A stretch of 64,000 nucleotides of DNA from Ceratotherium simum simum (taxonomy: Eukaryota > Chordata > Mammalia > Perissodactyla > Rhinocerotidae): the NCBI RefSeq assembly GCF_000283155.1, contig NW_004454177.1, positions 25,525,248 to 25,589,247 of the forward strand, written 5' to 3'. This document shows, one piece after another, positions 33,812-46,290 of this stretch (the first letter of the stretch is position 1; every line of letters starts with the position of its first letter). Under the pieces are notes generated by a model. It saw nothing but the letters and a program-made list of their open reading frames with translations. It was not told where the DNA came from and searched no databases. Made by a program: the position numbers and the translations under genes.

Positions 33812-34640
33812 CCCATTGATTGATTGATTGATTCACTCACTCATTCATTCATTCATTCACTCATTCAATAAATGCGTTTTGGGTGCCTATATGTGACAAG
33901 CACTGATCTAGTCTTTGGGAACCAAAAGCTTTTCTCTCTTGGAGTCTATTTTCTAGATGGGAGGAGACAGAAAATAAATACACGCAAAGAAGCAAGATGA
34001 TTTGGGTGAGTGACAAATGCTATGGAGATAATAAAAGAGGATAATATGATAGGAAATAACTCTGAGCAAAGATAGGATATATGGAGTGATACTTTAGATA
34101 CATTCATCAATAAAGTCTAGGATGAGGAGGCAATATTTAAGTAAGTGGAAAGATAATAGGAAGTGCAAAGACCCTGACCATACGTAAAGGGAAAAAAAGG
34201 TCTATGTGTCTAAAATATGGCAAGAATAGGAGAATAAGATGAGGTCAGTGAAGAGGGCAAAGTGTGATTATCTAGGGCATTGGAAGTCATGGTAAGAATT
34301 CTGGATTTTATCTGAAGGGCAATGAGAGACCACTGAAAGATCTTAAGCTGAGGAGTGACTAGATCTGACTTACATCTCAAGAAGATAACCAGCTTCCATG
34401 AGGAAAAATATATTGTAAGGGAGCAAGAAAGAATCAGAGAGACGAATGAGGAGGTAGTTCCAGGAGACTGGTATGAAATGATGATGCTTGGACCATGGTA
34501 AGATCTGCAGAATTAAAGACAAGTAGATGTGTTCAAGATGATTTCAGAGACACGGAAGACAGGACATACTAGTGGTTTGGATGTGGTATATGAGGGAGAA
34601 GAAATTTAAAAGAATAAGGATTCCTAGATTTTCAACATAA
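33812..34640 (-). mobile_element. Long antisense L2 LINE with (TGAT)n/(CATT)n tail
   Basis: It opens with a compound (TGAT)n-(CATT)n microsatellite at about 33817-33870, the expanded L2 terminal repeat. Then come 'tgcctatatgtgacaagcac', 'gaagtgcaaagaccctgacc', 'ggaagtcatggtaagaattc' and 'gactagatctgacttac', the antisense L2 from its 3' end far into the interior. At about 830 bp it is one of the longest L2 copies here. Confidence 0.88.
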
Positions 34641-36442
34641 GCAATCAGATGGGTTCTGGTGCCATTTTTCTGAGGGAAGACTGCATTTGAGTACTCATAT
34701 AAATGATTAATCTCTTTTGCCTTGAGCAGCCACTGTCTTTTCCTGACAGAAGGACTGACAGAGACACTGCTGGATTTTTTATCCTTCTAACAGCCTCACC
34801 TGCTACCCCTGGGGTATTGTATATACCACGGAGAGCCAATCTGCACTCTTGCTGGAATCTTTGTCAAAATTTGTTATGCTTCGGTATTCCAGGACACTTT
34901 ATTATAAATGAGTAGCTAAAGGCAAAGTGTAATTAGGGACAAGGGTAGTGGGGCATACAATGTTGGCACCACTATGAGCTCAGCATCCCTGTACAGGTGC
35001 CAGTTCTTTGCAACACTGGCATTGCTGTCCAACTGCTGAGATGTAACCACCTCCCTCCACTCATGCTGATGGGTAGGGGGACAGGTAGACCAACCAAGTA
35101 TGATAGTTTCAAGATCCCAAACTGGATAATACTTATTCCAATCATGGACCCATCTGTCATCAGGCACCAATAAAGGAACAGATGATTAATTAGTTCAGTC
35201 AGATTCATATGTTACTTCTAAGGACAGTTGTGGGAAGTAGTCTTTTAACTGAGAGTTCATTAGACTGATTGACTAGTAGGGGCTTTCAGAGGCTCCTATG
35301 TTTATTTAACATAAAGGCATTTTTCTCACATGGAATTTGCTCCTTTAACTGTGGAAAGTTTTTAGAAGATTTTGTGACTATTTTTGTTCATAGATGTACT
35401 TTTTTCTCTAGGCTGTAGTTATTGGAATTCTCTTCTCTATTTTTCTATTTTCCTTTTACATTTCATGTTGTGCTGGGTTTGATTAAATTCTCTCTTTTTC
35501 CATTGCTGTTCAAGCCAGTGCTTAAGACTTGGGGATATGCATTTCATGGACTAACTTCACTGCTAGTTTTATTATACCTTGCTACCCTTATCTTCCCTTT
35601 TTATCATTTTTCTCATTATTTTTCCTTTATATGTATATTTTTGGGAACTGCTTGAACATAGCAGAGTTTATATTATACATACATTTGTATTCGTATGTGC
35701 ATTCATATCGCTACTGTTGAGAATTCATTTTTTCTTTGGACCCCACAGGAAAGGTCTTGGAGCAGGGGATCTTTCCAATGTAAAGCCACAATTCTCAAGC
35801 TGGGATATGCAACAGTGTTCGAGGAAAAAACGTGAAGTCTTATGAAAACAAATCATATTTTCTGGCATGTCAATTTTAATTGGTGATTTTGATGATATTT
35901 CATCTTAAAAAACAAATAATATATTAAAATGAAAGATTTAAAGAATTTTAAAGATTAAATATGGAGTGTATTAGGGTTTGCGAAAAATAAGGACCATTCG
36001 TTCCCTGCACTTGCAAGCTACCTCTTACTTAGATTCTTTTATTCACAATAAAGTAGGAGTTTTATGATCTCAAGAGATACAGACCAACTCTGCCCTTTAT
36101 CAAAGGTAGAATTTCTCTGGAAGTCAAAGTGGTCTGGATTGCTGAGCTAACATAGTTCCCTTGCTCTTTGGAAGAGTTCAGAAGAGTTTGCCACAACCAG
36201 TAGGCAAGCACTGTGGGTATGACTAGACCACGGTTTTAAAAGGCAGAGGGTTTCTGATCCTGTTTGAACTTTCTGTGGAGGTAGACGAGGTCATCTTAAA
36301 TGACATCCAATCATAACTTACCACCATAACTCTAAAAGAAGCACAAATCAGAAAACAAAGGTAATCTCTAAAATAAGGATTTTAACAAACATTTGCAGAA
36401 ATTATTTATTCTCTTTATGTAGCTATCGTTTAAGAGAGAGAT
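34641..36442. other. Unassigned interval before the ERV-L
   Basis: About 1.8 kb without assigned repeats. Several T-rich frames at 35422-35845 and antisense frames at 34916-35208 look incidental. Confidence 0.35.
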
Positions 36443-37095
36443 TGTCTTAGTTTGGGTTCCTCCAAAATCCATCTCTAATACAAGCATTTGGATACTAGTT
36501 GTCTATTTGAAAGGAGATCTTAGGATACATGTAAGAGGCTTGGAAAGTTAGGCAGAAAAGCCAATAAAGGGCATGCTAATGAGCAAGTTACCACTAGGGC
36601 AACTGGGTTCAAACCCACTGGGGTTCTCTGAAGGACTATGTGTAGATTTGGTCCTGCAAGAAGTAGATTCCACTACAGAATTAGATGTGCAAGAGATTTA
36701 GTGGACATAATGCCTGTGAAGGACAAAGTGGAGGGAGCTGGAGGAGGTAGGGAGAGCCAGCAAACCACAATGGAGGTCTCACCCCTGTGAAGGACAGAGG
36801 GAAGGAAGGAGAGTTAGGTAAGATGAATCTCAGACTACAGCATATTTCTAAGAAAATTATAGCCAGCCCACAGGGAGTCTGGGGCCAAAGCCGTGCATCA
36901 GAGGGGGTCCACATCTCTCAGAAATGGGCCTGGCTTAGTATCCCTGCTGCTCTTAGTCATTGGCTGAGGGCTAATGTGTGTGAATTGTGGCTTTTGTCTG
37001 AATACAGCCTTTTCCCTCACAGGCATTCCCCCCAACAAATCTCTTACAAGTTTCATCCTGTGTTGATCTCTGCTTCTTTAAGGACCTGAATGAAC
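36443..37095 (+). repeat. 5' LTR of the ERV-L
   Basis: The segment starts with TG ('tgtcttagtttgggttcc') and ends around 'gaatgaaca', just before the primer-binding site. Its extent (about 650 bp) is inferred from these two points. The LTR subfamily was not identified. The 77- and 100-codon frames inside are incidental. Confidence 0.65.
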
Positions 37096-37100
37096 AGAAG

Positions 37101-37117
37101 TGGTACCAAGAGTTGTC
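37101..37117 (+). promoter_or_regulatory. Retroviral primer-binding site, Leu-tRNA type
   Basis: 'tggtaccaagagttgtc' begins with the eight bases complementary to the 3' end of a Leu-UAA tRNA plus CCA, then diverges at a few positions. Its place right after the LTR supports the ERV-L assignment. Confidence 0.7.
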
Positions 37118-39710
37118 TAAGAAAAAAGGTAGTAAAATGGGGATTTGAGACTGGCATACTCATTGCTCACCAGTCAAAGAGGATCCCATCCTGAGTGGTA
37201 GGTGGGGGCATTGATAGTCCCTGGCACAAGGTAGCAGCTAACAATTTCACAAGTGGTGACTTGGGAGAATGTCCCAGTGGAAGAGATTACCCTTGTAGGA
37301 GCAATGACTCAGGTATTTGAAGAATCTGGAGGAAAATACCTGCAAATTGTATTGATACCTTGCAGAGGAATAATGAGAAACTGAAGGTCATTGACAAGTA
37401 GTTAAATGCTGAATGTGGGAACCAGAGGGCCTCTGGTAGCTTACAAAGAAGCACTCATCTCCTGCAGTGGAAAAGTAGACATAGTGAGCAGCAGACTGAA
37501 AATCTAATAGTAGAGTCACAGAGCTCAATGAACATCTGTATGCTCAGACAGGGCAGCTCTGTTACTTTAAGGTTAGGGGTCTGGTTGGGAGAACTTGAGT
37601 ACCTGAAACATGAGATAGGGACATCCGGATAAGCGCTCCTGAGGGTGTTGGTTCTGCAGAATCCTGTAAACCCTCAGAACCTGCAGAGGTGATTCACTCT
37701 TCCCTAGCAAAAGCTAGCATTTCCACTGCACTGGAAAGTGCTGCAGAGGTCTCTTCCCTGCAAGGCAACAGTTGTTTCTTTCAGGAGCTGCCTCTGTCTC
37801 CTGCCCTGACTGTCATACTGATAACTAGGGTTAAATCCCAGCATAACCCAACTGGGAACATACTGAGCGTCATAAGGATGGACAGCAACTCTATACCTAA
37901 GAAGTTTCATGAATTAGCTAGCATGTACCAGCAGGAGAAAATGCAGTACCGTTAGGATAGAATTTTGAGAGTACTTGATCAAGAGGGCTAGAATGTATGG
38001 CTGGAAAAACAAGAATTCATTGATCTGGGTGCACTTTCTTGGGACATGGGATTAAACTACTTGGAAGGACCCCATAGAATGGGATAAACTTGCTTCTAGG
38101 GTGGCTCTTAGAAGCTTAGAAAAAGTGATGACCAAGCTAAGTGATGTAGAAGTGCCAGATTTTCCCTGGTAGAGGGTAGACGAAGGAATAAAGAGGCTGA
38201 GAGAAGTGAGAATCCTGGCCTGGATATATTTTATGAGGCTAGAAAACCCACCAGAGGATTATGCTTCACAAGGGCGCCCAGGGGATGCAACCTTCACCAA
38301 AGCTGTCCAGAATGCACAAGTGAGAGGGGTGCCAGCACCACTGAGAAGTTCAGTGGTGGCGTCCTCTACAGCCTGGAGCTGATGGTAGCAGAGGCATCAC
38401 TGAGCTTTAATAGCCATGGGAATGATGTGGTTCCAAAGTAATATGGGCCAGGTGGCAGCACTTACCAACCAGACTCCAGGAGGCCACAATTGCCATAATG
38501 ACAAGCAATGGAGTTTGACACACAAGGGGTTGTGGAGGTGGTTAAAAGAGCTTGGCACCCCTAGAGGCAAAATAGAAGGGTGGCCAACAAAGATGTTGCT
38601 AAACATCTACAACCAAAAATAAAAATAAATAAATAATGGGTGGATGGATGGATGAGCATGAGGCTGACTGAAGGTGTTTACTCCGATAAAAAGTCATAAT
38701 CCCAAGAGCTTAGCCAATTTTCAGATCAGAAGCTCATTAACTGAAGAAGCGGCCAGGTCCCCAGGAAGCTGTACTCTGTGATACCATGATGAATATAAAT
38801 TATGATGATTCTCTGAGTCTTCTCTCAAAGGGACTTATGGTTATTTATTCAAGTGACTGTACATTGAGTAAACGGAAATACCCAGATATTTTAAGGACTA
38901 TTAGACACAGAGTCAGAGTTAGCATTGGTAGCTGGAGACCCAAAGTGCTTCATGGCTCCTCTGTTAGAGAGAGGATTCTGAGAGCCAGGTAATATGGAGT
39001 CCTGGCTAAAATATGACTTCCAGTGGACTCAACAGGTTCAGGACCCACCTAGTGGTCATTTTCCTAGTCCGGGAGTGTAGAATTCAAATTGATATACTTG
39101 GCAATTGGAATAATCCTTTCATTGGGTCTTTGGCTTCTAGGGTAAGAGCTACTACAGTGGAGAAGAACAAGTAGATACCTCTGAAACTGCCCCTGACCCT
39201 GGCCACCATAGTAAATGAAAAGCATAACACTGGTGGCATGTTAGAGGTTAGTGCCACCATTAAAGATCACCAAGATGCATGGGTGGTGGTAATCATGTCT
39301 CTGTGTAATACACTAATCTGGCTCCTGCAGAAACCAGATGTGTCCTGGAGAATGAATGACTTCATTGGCATAATCAACTCACTGAAGCCATGACCAAGTA
39401 GAAGCCCCAGTTGCAGCTGCTATGCCAGACATATATTGTAGCTAGAGTAGATTAATAAGCCTTCAAATCCATGATATGTAAGATTGATTTGACAGATGTG
39501 CTATTTTCCATTCCAATTTAAAAAGAGGATTAGAAAGACTTTACACTAATGTAGGACAGACAACAATATTCATAAGGTCTGTTGGATCATCTGGCTGAAG
39601 TGGCAGGATTTTGCCTCAGGGCTATGTTAACTGTCCCATCCTCTGTCATGATACCTTCATAAGAGATCTGTATACATGAACATCCATCCCATAGATTATC
39701 ACTGATATGA

Positions 39711-40265
39711 TATATTGATGATCTCATGCTGTTCAGATAGGATGAGCAAAAGGTGACTAATTTGCTGGTGAGACACACAAGCTGCAGAGGATGGGAGATA
39801 AACCTTACGAAGATTCAAGAAAACTATTACTTCATTGAAGTTTTTAGGGATTTAGGGGTAAGGAGTATAACCTCCAAAGTAAAAGGTAAATTAATGCTTC
39901 TTCTGTTGTCTACCACAAAGAAGGCAATACAGCACCTATTAGATCTCTTTGGAATCCGGAGGCATCACATTCCACACTTGGGATATTGTTTCAGCCCACT
40001 TACTGAGGCTGCCAGCTTTGAGTGGGGCCTGGAGCAAGAAGGGACTCTGCAGTTGGTTCTCACTGCAGTGCAAGCAGCCCTGCCACTTCAACCATACGGT
40101 CAAGCAGACCCTGTGATGGTGGAGGTGTCTGTGATGGGAAAAGACCTGGTATGGAGCTTATGGAAGCCTCAGGGCAAGAATCACAACACAAGCCCCTGGG
40201 ATTCTGGAGCAAGGCCATGCCATCTGCAGCTGAGAATTATAAGCATTTTGAGAAATAACCTCTGA
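39711..40265 (+). pseudogene. ERV-L pol remnant (RT end to RNase H start)
   Basis: The catalytic YIDD of reverse transcriptase is readable at 39711-39722. After an in-frame tag at 39738-39740 the same frame stays open for 170 codons (39753-40265), covering the RT thumb/connection and the start of RNase H-like sequence. The stretch of codons for 'ALPLQPYG' and a later 'WSLW' are ERV-L-like. It is a dead relic, not a domesticated gene by anything visible here: there is no upstream start context, and the frame is shorter than the domain. Confidence 0.8.
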
Positions 40266-41209
40266 AATTTTGCCCTGGTAAAGACAGAACACTTGACTCT
40301 GAGGTGTCAAGTGACCATGCCACTGGAACTGTCCATTGTGAGTCGAGTTCTGTTGGATCCGCCAAGTCTTAAAGTCAGACAGGCACAGCAGTAGTCCATT
40401 GGAAGACAGAAGTGGTACATTCAGGATTGAGCCTGAGCAGGATCAGTGGACGTGAGTAGCTACAGTAGTAGGTAGCCCAGATGCCCATGTCACCCATCTC
40501 AATTGCGCTAGCTCACATCTATGGCCATATTGAGACAGGGGTGTCCCATACAACCAGCTTATGGAAGAGGAAAAATCCCAAGCTTAGTGTATGGAAGGGT
40601 CAGCTTGGTACATGAGCTTTGGTACAAGCCAAAGATGGTTGGCAGTGACATTATAGCCACAGTCAGGGGTGACCTTGAAAGACAGTAGAGAGGGTGATAA
40701 TTTTCTCAATAGATGGAGCTGTGAGCAATGCATCTGTTCTTCCATTTTGTATGAAAGGAGAAGTGGCCTAAGATGAGCACATGTACAGATTTTTAGGCAG
40801 TGGTCAATGACCTTGCCATTTAATTAGGGGCCTGGAATAAAAAGGACTGGAAGATTGGAGACAGGAGGTCTGGGTAGATGCAGTGGGCATGGAGCATGAA
40901 GATTTTGTTTCACATGTTAACATCTGCCAGAAAGCACCCACTGTGGAAGATGTGCTGAGCAACCAAGTACACAAAATGACTCAGCAAGTTGACATTAGCC
41001 TTCATTATCAGTCACTCCAGAGTTGGCACGTTGTACACATGAATGGAATGGCCAGTAGTGCAGACAAAGCTACATATGGGCCCCAAACGTGGCTACCCTC
41101 TTACCAAGAATACTAGCTCTTGCTACTTCTGAATGTCCAACCTGCTGGCAACAGTGAGCAGTGCCAAGCCCCTGATGTAGGCCTATTGCTTCAGGACACC
41201 ATCTTAGTG

Positions 41210-41440
41210 TGAAGATGACTACATGGGGCCCTTTCATTCTCAAAGGGCCAGTGGTTCTTCCTCACAGGGAGAGATATATTTTCTGGGTATGGATTTGCCT
41301 TTCCAGTCCACAGAATCTCAGCCAACACCATTAACCAGGCTTATGGAATCCACACAGCAGAGCATCAATCCAGGAGCCTCTGTCACAACAAAGGAGATGC
41401 AGAGGTGGAGACCGAAGGCTGTATATTCATGGTAGCCACA
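41210..41440 (+). pseudogene. ERV-L integrase-core remnant
   Basis: A 70-codon frame at 41223-41435 begins with a 'MGPF'-like block, then has an 'LPFQST' block and 'TTKEMQRW'. The order resembles the retroviral integrase core of ERV-L. It is frameshifted and short. Confidence 0.55.
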
Positions 41441-41460
41441 GACCATAGCTCAGAGTTGTT

Positions 41461-43296
41461 CCACAGAGGGGAGAGAAAGCTGGGGTATTTTCTACCAACT
41501 CCAGTCCCTCATGAGCTCAGAGTTGCTCCTGGGACACCAGCTTGGCCTGCCCTGCTTTCACACTGAGCATGCTTCCATAGCTATTTGAATTCCCTCAAGC
41601 AAAGACACACACAGAAAGATATCCATATGCCTGGAAACTATTTGCCTATGACTTCCAGGGAAGGTTGAGAGGGTATGAGCAGGGCATCAGTAGTGTTTTC
41701 TACATGTTCACAAAATCTTAGAGTAATTTATGTTCCAGGGTCGCAAATTCAGTTCTACCCCAAGTTGGACATGCAGAGAAACAAATCTTTGTTTTACCTA
41801 TAAATGATTTGGCCTTTTTCTAAGCCCCTACTCATTGGTGAATGGGAGAAATTATTAGCTAAATGTATAATCTGCTTTAAGCCTAGTTTCATTCAATCAT
41901 TCAAAGCAGTACCTTCAGATAGTTCTCAGTATTACTGCAATAAAAGTAGCCCCTGCCTCATCTGCTCAAGCATCCATGCAGTAGTGGGGAAAAGTTGCCA
42001 CCTCGTGCTCCAGGGCCTCTTCCCCTCCGGCCTCTGAGATGATGTCCCTGGTCTGCCTATGGACTCCTCATCCTACTGGCATTTGGGGCTAGAGCCTGAG
42101 GCTGGAGTAACTTCTAGTCTGATGTCTGTCTGCCAAAGTTTATGCTTCAAGGTTACTTTGACCTCTCCGTGGCTCCTGCAGGGATCTTTCTGAGGATTCA
42201 CTCTGACTATCACTCACCCTCCCACTCACCATAGCAATCCCTTCAATCAAAGCTCTCAGCTACTGTCTTGCCAACCCTCCTCCAAAGACAGCCATGGATG
42301 GTCCACAAACACTGAACCTCAGGGCCTTTCTCTGGCTTACCATCCTGCCCTGCACTACCCAGTTAACTTTGAAGGGTCTGTAACCCAGGCTGGTGATACA
42401 CAGCTCTGCCCTCAGTGTTATGTTCACTTATCTACAGCACTCCCCCTCCACCATCCTCCATCCATAGGGTGTATATGGGTGCCACTGGGCTCCTACCTCT
42501 CTCTTCCTTCCTACCATCCCTCCAGGAGGAGGAGGTAAGTTTTTCCCTAAGTTATATTTTCTCTTTTTCTGCTTCCAACTGCCTGGCTAAGCCTTTGGTG
42601 GCGGTCAGGCTGGGAAAACTCTATATACTGATGCCTCCAGGCTTGAGCCCTGACAGGGTAAAGTTCAAGCCAAAGGAATTTTGGAAGTCTTCTCTCAATA
42701 GCCTGCTTGCAAGTTTTTCTGGTCTTGCTGCACAATCTATTTTTGAATGTCAGAAACTGAATATTAACTCAGTGTTTATCTTTTGTATTCCTACTCTGGC
42801 AAACCCTAACCTCTCCCAAGTGGATGGTTATTAGAGGCTGGACCAAGGCAAGAGAGAAATAACATTTTAAATATAAAAACTATTTCTCTTATTATAACTA
42901 AGAACGAACAATGGCTATAATCTATGAACCTCAATTTTTCTTATAGGAAAGAGAAAAATACATCATTATTCAATGAGGTTGGAGGGTCTCAGAATTTCCC
43001 AAAGGTCTTTCATATGAGATTTTGACTTCAAAGGTATTTAGGGCTTGGGGCTGGTTACCTTGGGTTACTCTCCCAGAATCCCTAAAGACATGTTTGGTGA
43101 CCTCTTCAGGCTGGAGAGAAAGAGAAAGAGAGAAAATGGCACACTGAAGACCCAAACTCAGGCCATCTTTCACTAGGATCAGACTCCATTGGGCACATCT
43201 TCATCTCCCATGTTGACTGCCATTGGAACACCTAGCTTCATGTTGCTCCTGTTCTAACCAGCCCAATGAATCATATGCAGGAAGCTTTATTTCTGG
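41461..43296. other. Unassigned interval after the ERV-L
   Basis: About 1.8 kb. It may include 3' debris of the provirus, but no second LTR could be aligned by eye. The 139-codon frame at 42415-42834 is proline- and serine-rich with no domain. 'aggaggaggtaagt' near 42527 looks like a splice donor but stands alone. Confidence 0.4.
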
Positions 43297-44102
43297 CAGG
43301 GGCAGATCCAGATTTTGTGGGACCTAAAGATTATACAATTTGAGGGGACCTCATTAAGATAAAAAAATAGAAAATTATAAGTACAAAATTTTAGATACGG
43401 TTGTGAAATTTACTTAGAATGAGAAAAAACCCACAACAAATCACAATTAGTTCTTTTTTAAACTGACAAATACCATAAGCATCAAAAATAAAAGAGCATA
43501 CTAGTTTTATTAACTATATTCTGAACACACCCTCCATCAAAAATTTTGTTTTTTTTTTTACATTTTTGGCTGCATACTCTTTAACTGCCTCTTCATGAGA
43601 AAACAATTGTGTAATATTATTTTCTATAAAAAGAATAGAAAACTAATTCAGCCTTTCCTCTAGCAGGGTTTGCTTAGGAGGGTTTGGGAGGGAAGGAACA
43701 TGCAGTTGAGAGGGCCCAAGGTCATATCGTTATAAAATGCATCCTTTGGCATGGAAATATGTGGGTAGAAGAGATTCAAGGAAGAGATTGTAAATCATAC
43801 AAATTTATCCCGCCCAATGCAAACTAAAGTTATCGCCAACTCAGCTTCTTCTATGCTGGGTCTCTGAAATGCCCAAGGTCACTCTAACACCACCCAACTG
43901 AAGGGGACGCGTGATGGAAGGAAAGTCAGAGTGGAAAGGGACAGGATTCTTATCTGTTGGAGCTATGATGTCATACTTTATAAAATTTTACAGCAAATGA
44001 CCATAGAATACATTTCTAGGACCCCTCCAAGGGCCTTGGAAGGGGCCTGTGCAAGTGAGGGGCACTGGCCTTGAGCTTCCTCTTCTTCCTGTAAGCCCAC
44101 TG
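43297..44102. mobile_element. hAT-type DNA transposon candidate
   Basis: The left end 'caggggcagatccag' followed by 'attttgtgggacctaaagat' and the later 'aggacccctccaagggcc' belong to a recurrent mammalian transposon pattern. The right end 'ctgtaagcccactg' is the approximate inverted match of the left end. Flanks 'atttctgg' and 'ctccctgg' share five of eight bases, compatible with an old 8-bp duplication. The family name is uncertain. Confidence 0.5.
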
Positions 44103-44299
44103 CTCCCTGGAAATATATTTGATATAGCCAATCTGTTCAGTTTCCTGATTCCTAATTCAGGACTCACTTTTGAGTGTTAGTCCTTTGGAAATCTTTTGCA
44201 ATCCTCAAAGGCTGGGTGAGTTTTCTCCCCTGGGGGCTTTGAGCAACATTCTATCCATTATGACAGCATACTGAAATTGCCTGTTTAATTTTATATCTT

Positions 44300-44480
44300 A
44301 ACCTACATCTCTCACTTTCTCAGGGACCATGATCACACCTCAACTTCACTTCTTCCCCACTTCCCCGGGAACCAAAAATCTTTGAAGGCGGGACCCATAT
44401 TTTGTTCATCATTGTATCCCCATCATGTAGCACACAGTCTGGCATACAAGGGATTCTCAAAAAATATCTGATGACTTAAT
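44300..44480 (+). mobile_element. L2 LINE 3' end
   Basis: 'gaaggcgggacccatattttg', 'atcattgtatccccatcatg' and 'tagcacacagtctggcatac' are the L2 terminal blocks. Confidence 0.8.
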
Positions 44481-45330
44481 AAACAAATAGAACAATGGCA
44501 GGAGGGGCAAGGCATCTACTTCAGTGATTCCTAAGGAAGAACTCACTTCTTGACAGAGACCACCCAATAGGAAAAAATCCTCCTGGAATACAAAAAGCCC
44601 TTCTTTACGATGGTCCCCTATTTCCTCTTTCCAGACCTCCCTCTGTAACTATGTCTGACCAAGATCAAAGTATTCCTCTAAAGCTGCCAGTACATTAAAC
44701 TGATGACTGTCCTAAAAGAAGAATCTTTTAAATCTTTAAAAATTTTAACCATGTAACCTCTTCCTGTCCACCACTATGAATTATAGGGAGAAACAAATTG
44801 TAGTGTGGGGGATGAAAGGTTTGGATTCTATCCTGATGTAATCTCCATGATAGCCTGTTACTATTAGCCTTTAACTTTTAATTCTTGGAAGATCATCTCC
44901 ACCTGTCATCATATTAACATATTTTTGCAGACTGTAAATGTAACTACGGAGATACGAGAGCATAGTAATGTATATTAGGTGTATATCTCCAGAATCAGAG
45001 ATTTGGATTAAAAACAAACCTGGCTTCATTGATTATTATCTGACAGCAGGGGCTGAGAAGCTCTGGAGTAGAAGACCAAACTCTGAGCTTCTCATTAATG
45101 ATCCTTCCTACTACCTGCCATGCCATGCAAGGCTGGTCATCTTTTACGCTGACAATGCTCCGTGGATTTTACATTCACAAATGTCTCTGGACTGGCTTTG
45201 AAACAGTCCTTTTGTCCTTGATGTATTTCCATGGTTAACCACAGCGCATGGGAGGATGTCCATAATCCACCTTGACTTTTAATGACAAATACTGAGGTTT
45301 TGTAAACAAAGCACAAAAAGGGGAAATTTT
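44481..45330. other. Unassigned interval
   Basis: No repeat, exon or RNA was recognised. Confidence 0.35.
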
Positions 45331-45334
45331 AGGG

Positions 45335-45515
45335 TGTAGTGAAAATACTTAGAGTCAGAGGACCTGAATTTGGCTGTAGATTGTGTCACCTTAGGCAAGT
45401 TTCTGAGCCCTCATTTCTTCAACTATAAAATTTTGATAATAAAAATAACTACCTCATGAAGTTGTGAAAATTGTCAGATAATGAAAGTAAAAGGTGATTT
45501 GTAAAATGTAAAATG
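45335..45515 (+). mobile_element. MIR SINE
   Basis: 'gagtcagaggacctgaattt', 'gtcaccttaggcaagtttct' and 'ctacctcatgaagttgtgaa' are MIR blocks in sense order. Confidence 0.88.
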
Positions 45516-46203
45516 CAAAAAAAGTTAGTTCTGATTTATGATGCAATATTTTTGCTGTATATTATGTGCCCAGAAAAGCTATAGAAAGGTTTATTTGAAG
45601 GTTTTCATTATTTAGAAAAAGTAATCATTTTATGAAACGAAACAGGAAGTCTGATGAGTCCTGAATGGATGAAGGCAGGGTCTACTCAGAGAGTGTCTCA
45701 ATTTAATTAAAAAGAAGAAGGCCTGTGAGTGAAGAAAATGATTGAGTTAATATAAAAAACTCACCAGATGCCCTTAAAATACAAATGGGCATACAGTTTT
45801 TGAAGAAGTCTGTAAGAAAAAAAACTGGGGAAAAAAGATTTATTTAACTTTATCAGAAATCTGTGCAAAGTGGGTAGATTAAATAAACAAGAGTTACATG
45901 TTTCTTGTTAGCCATCAACATGGTATTTGTTGTTGATACAATAACATAGTAAATTTAATGTGGTTTATTTGTCTAAAAAGGAACAGCTTATCTTTTGTTT
46001 GGAGCATAGAAGCGAGCTGAATCCTGATCTGTGTTATTTCAGTGTCTAGCTGATTTGTACTTGAGGTTTCCGGAGCAAAAGCTTTGTTACTAAATACCTG
46101 GCAGAATCCCACTGCAAGGGCCAGCGATCAGAAGGTGGAGTAGCATCTCCTGTTTGCTATTTTGGAAGATTAACTAGGAATTACTTTTGCTCTCAAGAAT
46201 TAT
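45516..46203. other. Unassigned AT-rich stretch
   Basis: No assigned repeat. A-runs at about 45817-45835. Confidence 0.35.
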
Positions 46204-46204
46204 A

Positions 46205-46290
46205 ATTCAGTTCAAGAAACATTTATTAAGACTTACTATATGCCAAGAACTGTTCTAGGTTCTGAGAGTGTAAAGATAAATAAAGACTAT
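46205..46290 (-). mobile_element. L2 LINE 3' end, antisense
   Basis: 'caagaaacatttattaagac', 'actatatgccaagaactg' and 'ttctaggttctgagagtg' are the antisense L2 terminus. Confidence 0.8.

Larger units (their letters stand above)
36443..41460 (+). mobile_element. Decayed ERV-L provirus, 3' end missing
   Basis: A Class III (ERV-L) endogenous retrovirus: LTR, a Leu-tRNA-type primer-binding site, gag-like sequence about 37.2-38.9 kb, pol with a reverse transcriptase YIDD motif at 39711-39722, an RT/RNase H segment to about 40.3 kb and an integrase-like segment at about 41.2-41.44 kb. Frames are broken throughout. A stop (tag, 39738-39740) lies ten codons after YIDD in the same frame. No 3' LTR matching 36443-37095 was found downstream, so the copy is truncated. 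It cannot encode a working protein. Confidence 0.85.

Noticed and set aside
38550..38640. MER20-type transposon fragment
   Set aside because: 'gatgttgctaaacatctaca' resembles MER20 briefly, but it sits within the ERV-L interior and is too short to separate from it.
42415..42834. 139-codon open frame and nearby 'ggtaagt' donor-like site
   Set aside because: The sequence is low in information, with no matching acceptor or neighbouring exon. It lies just after the decayed provirus.
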